Shown: positions 26,600 through 35,502 of the stretch, piece by piece
Layout: each line of letters opens with the position of its first letter
Position numbering within the stretch: position 1 is the first letter of the stretch
Source: Pelomonas sp047654805
Lineage (GTDB): Bacteria > Pseudomonadota > Gammaproteobacteria > Burkholderiales > Burkholderiaceae_C
NCBI RefSeq assembly: GCF_047654805.1
Contig: NZ_JASGIV010000001.1
Location: 682,001-746,000 of the forward strand
DNA: 64,000 bases
Direction of reading: 5' to 3'
Position numbers and translations under genes: made by a program
Notes under the pieces: generated by a model
What the model was told of the DNA's origin: nothing
Databases searched by the model: none
What the model saw: the letters and a program-made list of their open reading frames with translations, nothing else

Positions 26600-26812
26600 C
26601 CTAGAAGACGGCGGGTTGCCGCGCCCTCCAGCCTGGCAAGGCGTCGGTACAGCGGGCGCTCGTGCCACTCCTCTTCGATGGCCGGATAGCTCAGGATTCA
26701 GCACAGCTGCAGGCAGTGGATGCGCTGCATCGTCTCGTTGGGGAACGGCGGCCGGCCATCCAACGCCTGATGCGCACCATGGGCATGAGGCTGGATCAGC
26801 ACCACTGACCTA
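26600..26812 (-). pseudogene. Fragment of an IS5-family transposase
   Basis: Reading the minus strand gives QPHAHGAHQALDGRPPFPNE, TMQRIHCLQLC, a TGA stop, then YPAIEEEWHERPLYRRLARLEG. This is the N-terminal part of the IS5-type transposase, where a tryptophan is expected at the stop. Start and catalytic core are absent. It fills the space between the Crp/Fnr gene and the aldehyde dehydrogenase. Confidence 0.75.
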
Positions 26813-28243
26813 AGTTCGCCGAACTAGCGCCAACAGGAGCCGGCTTAGTCTTCCCTTTCCAGCCGTGTATGGCGGGAACATCAGCTTGAGCGCCGACCAC
26901 GGCCCAGCATTAAGTACAGAGCGTTCGTGAGAGAACGCCCTAAACCCATAAAAGCCATGCGCATTGCCGATGCCGGAATTGTTTACCCCGCCGAACGGCA
27001 GGTTGCTATGCGCGTACTGCAGCAGGCACAGGTTGACGCACAGACTTCCTGAACTGGTCTCAACACGAACCCGCTCGGTCACGCTGCTATCGCGAGACCA
27101 AAGGTATAGCGCCAAGGGTTTGGGGGCAGCGTTGATCCGGGCGATGACCTCGTCCAAACGACCAAAGCCCATCACCGGCAACACGGGGCCGAAGATTTCC
27201 TCACTACTGAGCCTCGCGTCATCCGGTACATCACACAAAAGCGTGGGGGCGATCCAACGGCTGTCGGCATCGTGTGCACCTCCAGCCATCACCTGCGAGC
27301 CTCGATCGACGGCGTCGTCCAGTAAGTCAGCCACACGTTTGGCGTGACGGCTGTGGATCATGCGCCCAAGGTCCGGACTGGCGGATGGGTCGCTGCCAAA
27401 CCGCTCAGTCAGCACCGCGCAGCACAAGCTCACGAACCGGTCTTTCACGTCCCTGTGCACGTAGACATGGTCCGGCGCAATGCAAGTCTGTCCAGCGTTG
27501 ACGAACTTGCCCCACATCAGGTGCTCAGCGGCGTCCTTCAAATTCGCACTGGCGTCGATAATCACGGGTGACTTTCCACCCAGTTCCAACGTCACTGAGG
27601 CCAAATGCTTCGCTGCCGCCGCCATCACGGCGCGGCCTACCGCTGGCGACCCGGTGAAGAACACATGATCGAACGGCAACGACAAAAGGTGTTGAGCCGT
27701 CGCTACCCCCCCCTGCACGAGTACCACGTCTTGCGGATTGAATACCTCAGCCACCAGCTCGGCGATCACGGCGTTGACAGTCGGCGTGAACTCCGACGGC
27801 TTCAGGATCGCGGTGTTGCCAGCCGCAACCGCCGACACCAGAGGGCCTAGCAGCGTGGAAAGCGGGTAGTTCCATGGCCCGATGATCAGGCACCGCCCCC
27901 GCGGCTGATAGACGATGCGTGCCCTGGTCCCCAGAGTCATGAGCGTGGGGGCCACGCGCTGCTGCCGCATCCAGCGCTTCAGGTGCCTCTGTGCATGGCG
28001 TATGTCGTCGACCACAGGCACCAACTCAGTCAGTTCAGCCTCAACTGCCGGCTTGCGCAGATCGTGCGCGAAAGCCGCCAGCAGAGCTTCGCGTCGCGCC
28101 AGCAGTCCATCAAGCAGCCGCGAGAGTCGCGCTCGACGCTCGGATGCCGACGAGCTTCGCAGAGCCTGCACTCTGCCGGCCTGCTGCTCGAACAGTGCAT
28201 CGATGGCTTCGGCAGGTGTATCTGGAGCTTGGAGCCTGGGCAT
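26810..28243 (-). CDS. Aldehyde dehydrogenase, class 3 / coniferyl-aldehyde type
   Basis: A 477-residue enzyme with NAD-binding (IIGPWNYPLSTLLGPL, FFTGSPAVG), the general base Glu in VTLELGGKSP, the catalytic Cys in NAGQTCIAPDH, and the C-terminal NLPFGGVNNSGIG. The short length and C-terminal hydrophobic arginine-rich tail (SRLLLALVRRT) resemble class 3 enzymes and coniferyl-aldehyde dehydrogenases. It oxidises an aldehyde to the acid. It lies 5 bases after the porin gene and shares a transcript with it and the DUF2147 gene. The adjoining truncated alcohol-oxidising GMC gene suggests an alcohol to aldehyde to acid route. Confidence 0.92.
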   Translation of the reverse strand: MPRLQAPDTPAEAIDALFEQQAGRVQALRSSSASERRARLSRLLDGLLARREALLAAFAHDLRKPAVEAELTELVPVVDDIRHAQRHLKRWMRQQRVAPTLMTLGTRARIVYQPRGRCLIIGPWNYPLSTLLGPLVSAVAAGNTAILKPSEFTPTVNAVIAELVAEVFNPQDVVLVQGGVATAQHLLSLPFDHVFFTGSPAVGRAVMAAAAKHLASVTLELGGKSPVIIDASANLKDAAEHLMWGKFVNAGQTCIAPDHVYVHRDVKDRFVSLCCAVLTERFGSDPSASPDLGRMIHSRHAKRVADLLDDAVDRGSQVMAGGAHDADSRWIAPTLLCDVPDDARLSSEEIFGPVLPVMGFGRLDEVIARINAAPKPLALYLWSRDSSVTERVRVETSSGSLCVNLCLLQYAHSNLPFGGVNNSGIGNAHGFYGFRAFSHERSVLNAGPWSALKLMFPPYTAGKGRLSRLLLALVRRT

Positions 28244-28248
28244 ACTGC

Positions 28249-29124
28249 TCAGAACTTTCTCGAGACACTCGCAACCAGGATCGCGTTATCTGTCGCACGC
28301 AGCCGGTCTCCGTCCTGGACGAGGTAGAGCTCTCGGGCCCTGGTATGGGTAGCCAGCCATTCGGCCGTGAACTCCATACCCCAGTGTTTGTGCACGACGC
28401 CGACCGACCAATCCGTGAAATTGGCCTCTCGAAAATTCGGAACCCGTTGATAGCCTGCATGCACGTTCAGCGACGTGCTCGGGTTGAGCGCCAGCTTGTA
28501 GTTCACGTCGGTCAAAACAGTGCCGCGGGAACCGCGATCACCCCGCGCAAAACACGCCAGACCGACGGTCGGATCCGGGTTGAGTTGAATCAGCGTGCCG
28601 CAAATGCCTCCAGTATCGATGCCGCGGTACGACTTTGAAGTCACGTACAGCACGCGGGCGTCAAGTGCGCCGTAGCCCGCCTCCAGGACTGCAAACCTAC
28701 TGTCGAACTTGGTGCGGCGGACGTCGGCTGGCACGCCCGCCTCCATGTCTATGGCGTGCGGGGCCTCGAAGCTGGCACCAGGGAACAGTTCCGTCGCGGC
28801 ACCAACACCAAAGTGCCACGCGTCTGGGTCGCCAAAACGATAACCCAGCCCCAACGCCGCGCTGTAGCCGTTGCCGGAGAGGAACTGCTTCTTGCTCACC
28901 GTGGCGAACTCCAAGTAGCCGACTATCCCGCTCTCATGCGCCACCTGCGCCGTCAGGCGAGCGCCCGGCCCCCTCAAAGAATCAGAGATGCCGCGGTTGC
29001 GGATGTCGGTCTGCAACTTGACCTCGGCGTCCAGCGCATAGCTGGCAGTGTCGGCGGCCCTGACAGGCGCTCCCACTGTGAGCGCGACCATCACCAGCAT
29101 GCTGAAGTTGAGAACAGATTTCAT
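28249..29124 (-). CDS. Outer-membrane porin-like protein, TorF type
   Basis: The ATG at 29124 gives a signal peptide (FSMLVMVALTVGAPVRA) and 291 residues. The mature part is an amphipathic beta-strand series that starts LDAEVKLQTDIRNRGISDSLRG, the usual opening of the TorF/Gcw_chp putative porin family, and ends in VSRKF with a terminal Phe. It should form a small outer-membrane barrel, perhaps a diffusion channel for the substrate of the neighbouring aldehyde dehydrogenase. The ligand is unknown. Confidence 0.78.
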   Translation of the reverse strand: MKSVLNFSMLVMVALTVGAPVRAADTASYALDAEVKLQTDIRNRGISDSLRGPGARLTAQVAHESGIVGYLEFATVSKKQFLSGNGYSAALGLGYRFGDPDAWHFGVGAATELFPGASFEAPHAIDMEAGVPADVRRTKFDSRFAVLEAGYGALDARVLYVTSKSYRGIDTGGICGTLIQLNPDPTVGLACFARGDRGSRGTVLTDVNYKLALNPSTSLNVHAGYQRVPNFREANFTDWSVGVVHKHWGMEFTAEWLATHTRARELYLVQDGDRLRATDNAILVASVSRKF

Positions 29125-29156
29125 GGTGTCTCCTGGGTTGCGTTGGGTTGGTGAGG

Positions 29157-29588
29157 TCATGGCTTCTTGCACTGCGGCGATGTCGGTAGATCAGCCACAC
29201 GCGTCATTTGCTCGGTCTGCCCAAGGATCTCGGCACCGACGAAGGCTCGAAGATGCAGAACGCCCTGTTTGACGCGTAGTACGCCCTTGTATTTCTTGTT
29301 GTCGCGCGGGTCGAACAGCCAGCCATCGCGCCATGCTTCGTTCTCGTACCGATCCAGTTGCGCGACTTGCAGGCCGCAGTTGTCCTTCGGCCCGCCAGCG
29401 TCTTTATCCCAGACGATCGTGCCGCACAAGGCGCTTGGCCTGGCCTCACAGGCCTTGAACTCCAGTACACCGTCCTTCTCTGCTGTGAGCCAAAGTCCCT
29501 TGGCGTCATCAGGACTGGCGGCAATCGCCGGGACGTAGATCACGGAAATAAGTACCGCCAACGCGGCGGCGTATCGAGGTCTGAACAT
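29157..29588 (-). CDS. DUF2147-domain secreted protein
   Basis: The ATG at 29588 gives a signal peptide (YAAALAVLISVIYVPAIAA). The mature domain has GLWLTAEKDGVLEFKACE, LCGTIVWDKD and DPRDNKKYKGVLRVKQG, characteristic of DUF2147, a lipocalin-like fold of unknown function. It is the first gene of the minus-strand operon with the porin and aldehyde dehydrogenase. It is divergent from the AraC gene across a gap of about 160 bases, which probably holds the shared control region. Confidence 0.85.
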   Translation of the reverse strand: MFRPRYAAALAVLISVIYVPAIAASPDDAKGLWLTAEKDGVLEFKACEARPSALCGTIVWDKDAGGPKDNCGLQVAQLDRYENEAWRDGWLFDPRDNKKYKGVLRVKQGVLHLRAFVGAEILGQTEQMTRVADLPTSPQCKKP

Positions 29589-29746
29589 GGTGCCCCTCCT
29601 GGAGGTCATTACGAACGCTTGAAGTCACCCACTTGCTGTAGGCGCGAGACTGATGAGTCGCGAAGGAATGCCTCCCCCGTATAAGGACTCACCCTGATCG
29701 GCGTTTTTCGCCGTGTTCCTACAATTTGGCTGCGGCGCATTCCCGT

Positions 29747-30826
29747 GTGAACCGCACTATTCAAGTGCATTTGCAGGGCTCCACTTTGCTTGCGCCTATC
29801 CCCCACACTACCGTCCGAGTAGCAGCGCTCTTTGGACTTGCCGCACTGGTTTTCGCCGCAGGCGCCGACTTCGAAGTGCTGCTTCGCCACGTCGGCATCG
29901 ACGAAGGGCTCCTGCAAGATCCCGAGCACCGCATCACCTTCCGACAATTCGTGCAGGTGTTGGACGCGGCGGCGGCGTTGACGGGAGATGACTGCCTGGG
30001 CTTGCACCTCGGAACTGCACAATCTTTTCAGGTCGCGGGGGTGTTGGGTTACGCCGTGCAGGCTTCGTCTGACGTGCGGAGCCAGCTTGCTCTTGCGGCC
30101 CGCTACATGGCGCTGCATCAGGATGGAGCCACGTTCGAGTTGGAGGTCGAAGGCGATATCGCGTTGTTGCGGTATGTGGTCAACGATGCGCATGTCACGC
30201 GGCATCGCCACGATGCAGAGGCTACGTTGGCGCTGGGGATCAACCAATGGCGATCCCAGACAGGGCAGCCATATTGGGCGCCGAGCAGCGTGCATTTCGA
30301 GCATCCCGCGCCCCCCTCCGAAGCAGAGCAGGAGCTGCGCCGTTTCTTCCGCTGTCCGGTCCACTTTGGGGAGTCCTTCGACGGGATGCGCTTTCCGGCG
30401 GCTTTTCTGGAAACCCCGATTCACAGTGCCGACCCGGCGCTCCATCAGATACTGACCCGGTATGCCGATGAGTGCCTGACGCGCCACAACGTGCCGAAGA
30501 CGTTCGCAGCTCAGGCGCGGCGCCTGATCACCGGCGGCCTCGGCAACGGGCACGCCACCATCGATGATGTGGCTCGCAAGCTGGCAATGCCCACACGGAC
30601 TCTCCAACGCCGCCTCGCCGAGGAAGGGCTTCAGTTCGGCGAGCTGGTTGACCACACTCGCCGTGAGCTGGCCGCGCAGTATCTTGGCGATCGGCGCCTC
30701 AGCCTCACCGACGCTGCCTTCCTTCTCGGCTACTCGGACCTCACTGCGTTTCATAGAGCATTCCGTCGCTGGTTCAATCAGACGCCGCTGGAGTACCGGC
30801 GGCAGCTAATCCCGGGAGAGACCTAG
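29747..30826 (+). CDS. AraC-family regulator with arabinose_bd-type N-terminal domain
   Basis: An N-terminal effector domain of the type found in OruR-like regulators (VLLRHVGIDEGLLQDPEHRITF, LGLHLGTAQSFQVAGVLGYAVQAS) precedes a C-terminal double helix-turn-helix (ATIDDVARKLAMPTRTLQRRLAEEG, DAAFLLGYSDLTAFHRAFRRWFNQTPLEYRR). The start is uncertain: TTG at 29726, GTG at 29747 and GTG at 29765 are in frame, none with a strong ribosome site. Its stop overlaps the stop of the convergent beta-helix gene. It probably controls the flanking minus-strand oxidative genes. Confidence 0.88.
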   Translation: MNRTIQVHLQGSTLLAPIPHTTVRVAALFGLAALVFAAGADFEVLLRHVGIDEGLLQDPEHRITFRQFVQVLDAAAALTGDDCLGLHLGTAQSFQVAGVLGYAVQASSDVRSQLALAARYMALHQDGATFELEVEGDIALLRYVVNDAHVTRHRHDAEATLALGINQWRSQTGQPYWAPSSVHFEHPAPPSEAEQELRRFFRCPVHFGESFDGMRFPAAFLETPIHSADPALHQILTRYADECLTRHNVPKTFAAQARRLITGGLGNGHATIDDVARKLAMPTRTLQRRLAEEGLQFGELVDHTRRELAAQYLGDRRLSLTDAAFLLGYSDLTAFHRAFRRWFNQTPLEYRRQLIPGET

Positions 30827-32205
30827 TTCTTCAGGTCGTTGAGGATGTAGTTCGCCACCGCTTTGAGGACGTCAGCGCCCAGGTAGTCCTGATTGGGCAT
30901 TTCAGCGAAGTCCTTGCGCTTGCGCGTCGGGTTTGCGGCGAACTTCGCCAGCCCCTCCGGGTTGCCCTGGTACAGCGCCTTGACCGCCAGCATGGAGGGC
31001 CCATGCAGTTGCGTGTTGTAGGCATGGCAGCCGGTGCAAACCGCCAGATAGGTCAGGCGCCCCTTCTGTTCCAAGGTGAGCGCCGGGCTCTGTACCGGCT
31101 CAGGCAGCATCGCCGTCTTGATGGCGGAAGTTGTGCGACCAGGCTCACAGGTTTTCCAACGCTTGGTACCGATCGAGGTGATCGATTCCGGATAGGTGAT
31201 GCAGCTGTCCCGCTCCTTGCCGGTAGCCACCAGATCGGCGCGCCTGACGCCGGCAGCTTTGAGCAAGTCGTTGAATCCTGGTGCCGGCTTGTTGCCGTTG
31301 TCGGCGAAGTGGTTGTCAAGAATGGCGAGATTGGCGGGGAACGGATCAACTTTGGGGTCGTTGGCCATGCCGAAGGTGGCGTGGTCTGTGGTCAACACGG
31401 CGGTGGAGCGGTTGCCGGTGATGATGTTGCCTTCCAACGCGGTGTCCTTCACGGCCACCAGAACCACACCTGTGCCCGAGGGCGTGTTGGCAGCGGCTGA
31501 ACTTGGCGGCGCGAAGTTCTTGCCGTTGTTGTTGATGATGAAGTTGTTGCGCACCCAGGTGCGAGCCGCGTCCTTCACCGGCAGGCCGGGGATAAGCGTA
31601 ATCGTCATCCCGGAGGCGTTGTCGTGGGTGTAATTGCCCTCGATCAATACATCGCGGCTGTTCTCGGCCTCGATGCCGATCACGTTGCCCCAAGCCTCGT
31701 TGGCGATGATGTCGGCATTGTCGGACATGCCCACGTAGATACCCGCATCTTCGACACGGGTGATGCGGTTTCGAGCGATGAGGCCGTTCTTGCCGAACTG
31801 CGGGAAGATGCCGTAGAAACCACCGTCGACGTAGTTGTCGAGAATCTTGTAGTTGTTGGCGCCTTGGGTCATGATCCCATTGCCCTTGTAGCCCTTGACC
31901 CATAACTTCTGGATCGTGACCCTATGGCCTGACGCCAGGATGCCGTCATTGAGCTTGCCGCCGCCATCCATCACGGGCCACTGCCCGTTGACCACCACGC
32001 CCTGAAGCGTGATGTTCTCCTTGTCAATGAATACGGTTTCACGGTAGACGCCGGGCATGACACGGATCGTGTCGCCGGGTTTGGCCTGGATCACGGCCGC
32101 CTGAACGCTGGTGCCAGGTTGGACGGTCAGGACCGCAGCCTGAGCCGATAGAGTGAGGGGAAGGGTGAGACTTGCCAGAGCGCGCAAGGTGAGTGTGGTG
32201 TGCAT
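30823..32205 (-). CDS. Secreted parallel beta-helix protein fused to a cytochrome c domain
   Basis: The ATG at 32205 gives a signal peptide (LRALASLTLPLTLSAQAA). Residues of about 25-310 are a right-handed parallel beta-helix with repeated N-rich turns (DNYVDGGFYGIFPQFGKNGLIARNRITRVEDAG in blocks, IGIEAENSRDVLIEGNYTHDN). The last 90 residues are a monohaem cytochrome c with CTGCHAYN and the distal Met in AEMPNQ. The fusion is unusual: beta-helix proteins of this kind normally bind or cleave polysaccharide, or sit beside cytochromes in copper enzyme loci. Here it could place an electron acceptor next to a bound substrate. It is the last of three minus-strand genes with a peroxidase and a repeat protein. 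Confidence 0.87.
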   Translation of the reverse strand: MHTTLTLRALASLTLPLTLSAQAAVLTVQPGTSVQAAVIQAKPGDTIRVMPGVYRETVFIDKENITLQGVVVNGQWPVMDGGGKLNDGILASGHRVTIQKLWVKGYKGNGIMTQGANNYKILDNYVDGGFYGIFPQFGKNGLIARNRITRVEDAGIYVGMSDNADIIANEAWGNVIGIEAENSRDVLIEGNYTHDNASGMTITLIPGLPVKDAARTWVRNNFIINNNGKNFAPPSSAAANTPSGTGVVLVAVKDTALEGNIITGNRSTAVLTTDHATFGMANDPKVDPFPANLAILDNHFADNGNKPAPGFNDLLKAAGVRRADLVATGKERDSCITYPESITSIGTKRWKTCEPGRTTSAIKTAMLPEPVQSPALTLEQKGRLTYLAVCTGCHAYNTQLHGPSMLAVKALYQGNPEGLAKFAANPTRKRKDFAEMPNQDYLGADVLKAVANYILNDLKN

Positions 32206-32228
32206 GGGCGGTGCCTCGAGATGGTGAT

Positions 32229-33200
32229 TCAATCGTTGGACTTGCCGGTCAGCGGATCGACGCCGCCGTGGCCAGAGATCGCGGGAGGTTGCCGTGTCTT
32301 CAGCTCCGGAAACTCCTTGAGTAGCACCGCCCGCTTTTCAGCCAATCGTTCAGACATCGCGTCATCACCTGCACGCTGCGCCAGGCCGGTGCCGGCGCGC
32401 AACTCGTCGGCAAACGACTGACGCTCAATGGCTTCGGGCTGAAGCGGCAACATCTTGGCCAGGACTTCGAGCGCTTCAGCTTTGCGGCCCAATGCCACCA
32501 ACGACTCTGCGTACCAGCGTTGGAAGACGATGCTCTTGCGATTCACTGCCAGGGCGCGTCCCAGGTGCACCGCTGCCTGATCCATATCCCCGCCCGCGGT
32601 CTCGGGTAGTTGGTAGTACAGCCGCCCCAACATCATTTCGCCCACGCCGTCCAGCAGCTTGGGGTTCTTCTCAAGCAAGGCCGCCAGTGGTTTGAATGCA
32701 CCCGCGGCCTGCCGGTAAGCCACATCTGGCTGCACCAAAGAGGACGACACGGACACCAAGTCGAACGCGATGCGCAAGCCGGCAATCGACGGCACGGCTT
32801 GGGCCGACTTTGCAAGTCGACCTGACAGGACTTTGCCCTGCTGGATGCCCAGCGCCCAGCGTGCCTTCAGGTCGACGAAAGCGTCGCCCCCTTGATAGGT
32901 CTGAGTATCGAGCTGCATTTGGATCTGCTCGAGCAGGTTGATGTGCGCATCCAGTGCCAGCATCTGCATGTCTACGTCGGCCGGCTTGCGGCTTGCCACG
33001 GCGTAGCTCAGCGCTGCAGCACAGGTCAGCTGTGGCAGGCTGTGGCGCTGGACCGTGGCCTCCGTGAACGCAGCCTCGAACGCTTCCGGCGTTTTCGGCT
33101 GGTGGCAGCCGGCGGTGATGGACGGGGGGGCGGCGACGGCTGGCACGGCAGCTGCGATGGCGGCGCTGACCAGCCACCGAAGCAGGGCGGGACGTTTCAT
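32229..33200 (-). CDS. Periplasmic TPR-like repeat protein
   Basis: A 323-residue protein with a signal peptide (LLRWLVSAAIAAAVPAVAA) and an all-helical mature part with repeat-like blocks (AAVHLGRALAVNRKSIVFQRWYAESLVALGRKAEALEVLAKML in pieces). It resembles the TRAP transporter T-component family, whose members are periplasmic TPR trimers. It overlaps the peroxidase gene by 4 bases at its start and lies 23 bases before the beta-helix gene. A scaffold or partner role for the two haem proteins is inference. Confidence 0.72.
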   Translation of the reverse strand: MKRPALLRWLVSAAIAAAVPAVAAPPSITAGCHQPKTPEAFEAAFTEATVQRHSLPQLTCAAALSYAVASRKPADVDMQMLALDAHINLLEQIQMQLDTQTYQGGDAFVDLKARWALGIQQGKVLSGRLAKSAQAVPSIAGLRIAFDLVSVSSSLVQPDVAYRQAAGAFKPLAALLEKNPKLLDGVGEMMLGRLYYQLPETAGGDMDQAAVHLGRALAVNRKSIVFQRWYAESLVALGRKAEALEVLAKMLPLQPEAIERQSFADELRAGTGLAQRAGDDAMSERLAEKRAVLLKEFPELKTRQPPAISGHGGVDPLTGKSND

Positions 33201-34375
33201 TTTCGATCTCCTGGAAAGATGACGGGCATGCCGGACGGCACAGTTGTCGGCACAGCGGGAAGCATCGATTCATCCTCGAGCGCGCCGAGGAAGGCCACGA
33301 TCGCCTTCACGTCCGCCGGATCGAGCTGGGGCTTGAGCATGTGCACGTGCCAGTGGATGGCCTGTCGCTCACCCGCAGGCAGCGCGTGGCCCCGGCGTGC
33401 GTTGTAGAAGGAGACCGCCTCATCCAGGCTTTTCAACTGGCCGGCATGGAAGTAGCGCGGACCTGTACGTGTGACGTTACGCAGCGTCGGTACCTTGAAG
33501 GCACCGCGCAGCAACGGGTCCTCGCTGAAGGCGCCCGCCCCCACATCGACGATATGTCCGGGGCTCGGTGGGGAACCAATAACGGCCAATTGGAAATTGG
33601 TGAATAGCGGCGGGGTATGGCACTGCGTGCAACGGGCAACAAAGCCGCGGAACACGTTCAGGCCCCGAACCTCCTGCGGGCTCATCGCCGACGCGTCACC
33701 GTGGACGTAGCGGTCGTAGCGGCTGTTCAGCGAGATCAACGTGCTTTGAAAAGCAGCCAGTGAAGTCTCGATCTCGGGGAGCGCGATGGGAGCCTCAGCG
33801 GCTCGACCAAAGGCCTGCGCGAAGAGGCGCCGGTATTCGGCGCTAGCGTTCATCCGAGCCAACAGGCCTTCGTGGGTGTTGCCCATCTCGTTGGCGCTGA
33901 ACAGCGGGCCTTCTGCCTGAGCTTCCAAGGTGGTGGCACGGCCATCCCAAAACAGCCGATCAGCGAATCCGACATTCCAGAGCGTGGGAGTTCGCCTCGT
34001 GAGCGCGGCACCGCCGAAACCCGAGGCCGTGGCACGGCCGTCACTCAGACCGCGCGAGGGTTGGTGACAACTGGCGCACGAACTACGCCCGTCGGCCGAC
34101 AGCAAGCGATCAAAGAAGAGATGACGGCCGAGATCGATCTGGCCTGGCGTGAAGCCCTGGCGCACTGGCGGCAGCGCTGTACGCGCGCCGCCGTGTCCGT
34201 CTATGCGCGCATAGGTGTCGTAAAGGGTACGTAGCGCGCAAGTGCCGTCGACCAAACGCTCGAAGCTGGGTGGGCACTGCGTCGACAGCTCGACAGCGCG
34301 CGTCGAAGCCGTCCCGGCCAAAGCCAGACTCGCCCAGAGGGCAAGGCAATGCAGAGCGGTGCTTCTTGCGTTCAT
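33197..34375 (-). CDS. Di-haem cytochrome c peroxidase/MauG-family protein
   Basis: The ATG at 34375 gives a signal peptide (LHCLALWASLALAGTAS). Two haem-binding motifs, CASCHQPSRG and CTQCHTPPLF, are spaced as in the CCP/MauG family, with LFFDRLLSADGRSSC before the first and VPTLRNVTRTGPRYFHAG after the second. About 392 residues. Family members reduce peroxide or modify partner proteins from the periplasm. It begins the operon with the repeat protein and beta-helix cytochrome and is divergent from a cytochrome c4-like gene. Confidence 0.9.
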   Translation of the reverse strand: MNARSTALHCLALWASLALAGTASTRAVELSTQCPPSFERLVDGTCALRTLYDTYARIDGHGGARTALPPVRQGFTPGQIDLGRHLFFDRLLSADGRSSCASCHQPSRGLSDGRATASGFGGAALTRRTPTLWNVGFADRLFWDGRATTLEAQAEGPLFSANEMGNTHEGLLARMNASAEYRRLFAQAFGRAAEAPIALPEIETSLAAFQSTLISLNSRYDRYVHGDASAMSPQEVRGLNVFRGFVARCTQCHTPPLFTNFQLAVIGSPPSPGHIVDVGAGAFSEDPLLRGAFKVPTLRNVTRTGPRYFHAGQLKSLDEAVSFYNARRGHALPAGERQAIHWHVHMLKPQLDPADVKAIVAFLGALEDESMLPAVPTTVPSGMPVIFPGDRK

Positions 34376-34566
34376 GACGGACGCAATGTAGACACGCACC
34401 CTCTTCGGGTATTGGCACTTCGCGCCAAGCCCTTGACAGCACTCATCCGGAGGAACCCGAAGGAATATCAGCTGTCAATGCACTGGCGCTTGTTGTCAAA
34501 GCCAAGGAATGTCGGCTCAGTAAGCTGCTGCCGTGCAATGACCAGTGCGTGGAAGGAGCCCCTTAG

Positions 34567-35226
34567 GTGAAATCGACTCTCAGAAGGATGACCATTGCAG
34601 CAGCTTTCGCCGTTTCATGGTCTGGTGCCTTTGCTTCCGACGGAGCTGCCCTGTTCAAGGCCCGCTGCGTGGCCTGCCATGGGACCAACGGCGCCGGCAA
34701 CCAGGCGCTGCAGGCGCCGCGCCTGGCCGGGCAAGACGAGGACTATCTCCGGCGCCAGCTGCAGAACTTTCGTGCCGGACGGCGTGGCGATGCAGGGGCC
34801 GGGGCAACGATGAGGGCCATCGCGCAGTCGCTGTCTACCGACGCTGACGCAGCTGTGGTGGCCAAGTACATTGCCGGTTTGAGGGCTGCTGCAGTGCCAT
34901 CGACGAGCCAACCGACTTCAGCAACCATGAACCTCGGCAAGTCGTATTTCGCGATCTGCGTGGCCTGCCATGGCAGTCAGGCCGAAGGCAACACGGCGCT
35001 GCAAGCGCCGCGACTGAATCAGCTTCCAGCGTGGTACCTCACGGCCCAGCTGCAGTCATATCGGAACGGCACTCGGGGCAACCATGTAGAGGACCGTCTG
35101 GGTCAGCAGATGCGGCAAGTCGCGGTCGAAGCACTGCCGGACGAGGAGGCCGTAAACGCCGTCGTGGCGTTCATTGCCGCGCAGGGTGCGGCCACGTCGC
35201 TGAGTCAGCCTCACCGAACCCGTTGA
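34567..35226 (+). CDS. Di-haem cytochrome c4-like protein
   Basis: A 219-residue periplasmic protein with a GTG start behind an AAGGAG site and a signal peptide (MTIAAAFAVSWSGAFAS). Two homologous halves each carry CVACHG (CVACHGTNGAGN and CVACHGSQAEGN) with matching ALQAPRL and LQ.(F/Y)R.G segments, the tandem duplication of cytochrome c4. It should pass electrons from a periplasmic dehydrogenase to terminal oxidases. The GMC gene 276 bases downstream on the same strand is a natural donor, but that gene is truncated. Confidence 0.9.
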   Translation: MKSTLRRMTIAAAFAVSWSGAFASDGAALFKARCVACHGTNGAGNQALQAPRLAGQDEDYLRRQLQNFRAGRRGDAGAGATMRAIAQSLSTDADAAVVAKYIAGLRAAAVPSTSQPTSATMNLGKSYFAICVACHGSQAEGNTALQAPRLNQLPAWYLTAQLQSYRNGTRGNHVEDRLGQQMRQVAVEALPDEEAVNAVVAFIAAQGAATSLSQPHRTR

Positions 35227-35502
35227 GCACGCGCAAGAGCATTGAAGGCCTCTACACGGATCCGCAATGCCGGGTAATCGTCGCCGACATTCAGCCCAGA
35301 GCAAACTCATTTGGAGTGAGCGAGACTGACGGGCTCTGCAGGCAACGGGGCCAGCGGTAGGAGGTCTCTGGTAGGTACGTTCTTGCCGGGCGCTACCCTC
35401 ACGGCTCGGGCGTCGCCGGCTCATTGTTCAGGGCACGATGAAAGCCGCCGGACCGCCCAATCGGTCCAGCCGAGCGATAGGACAGATCTAGAGAAGGCGA
35501 GC

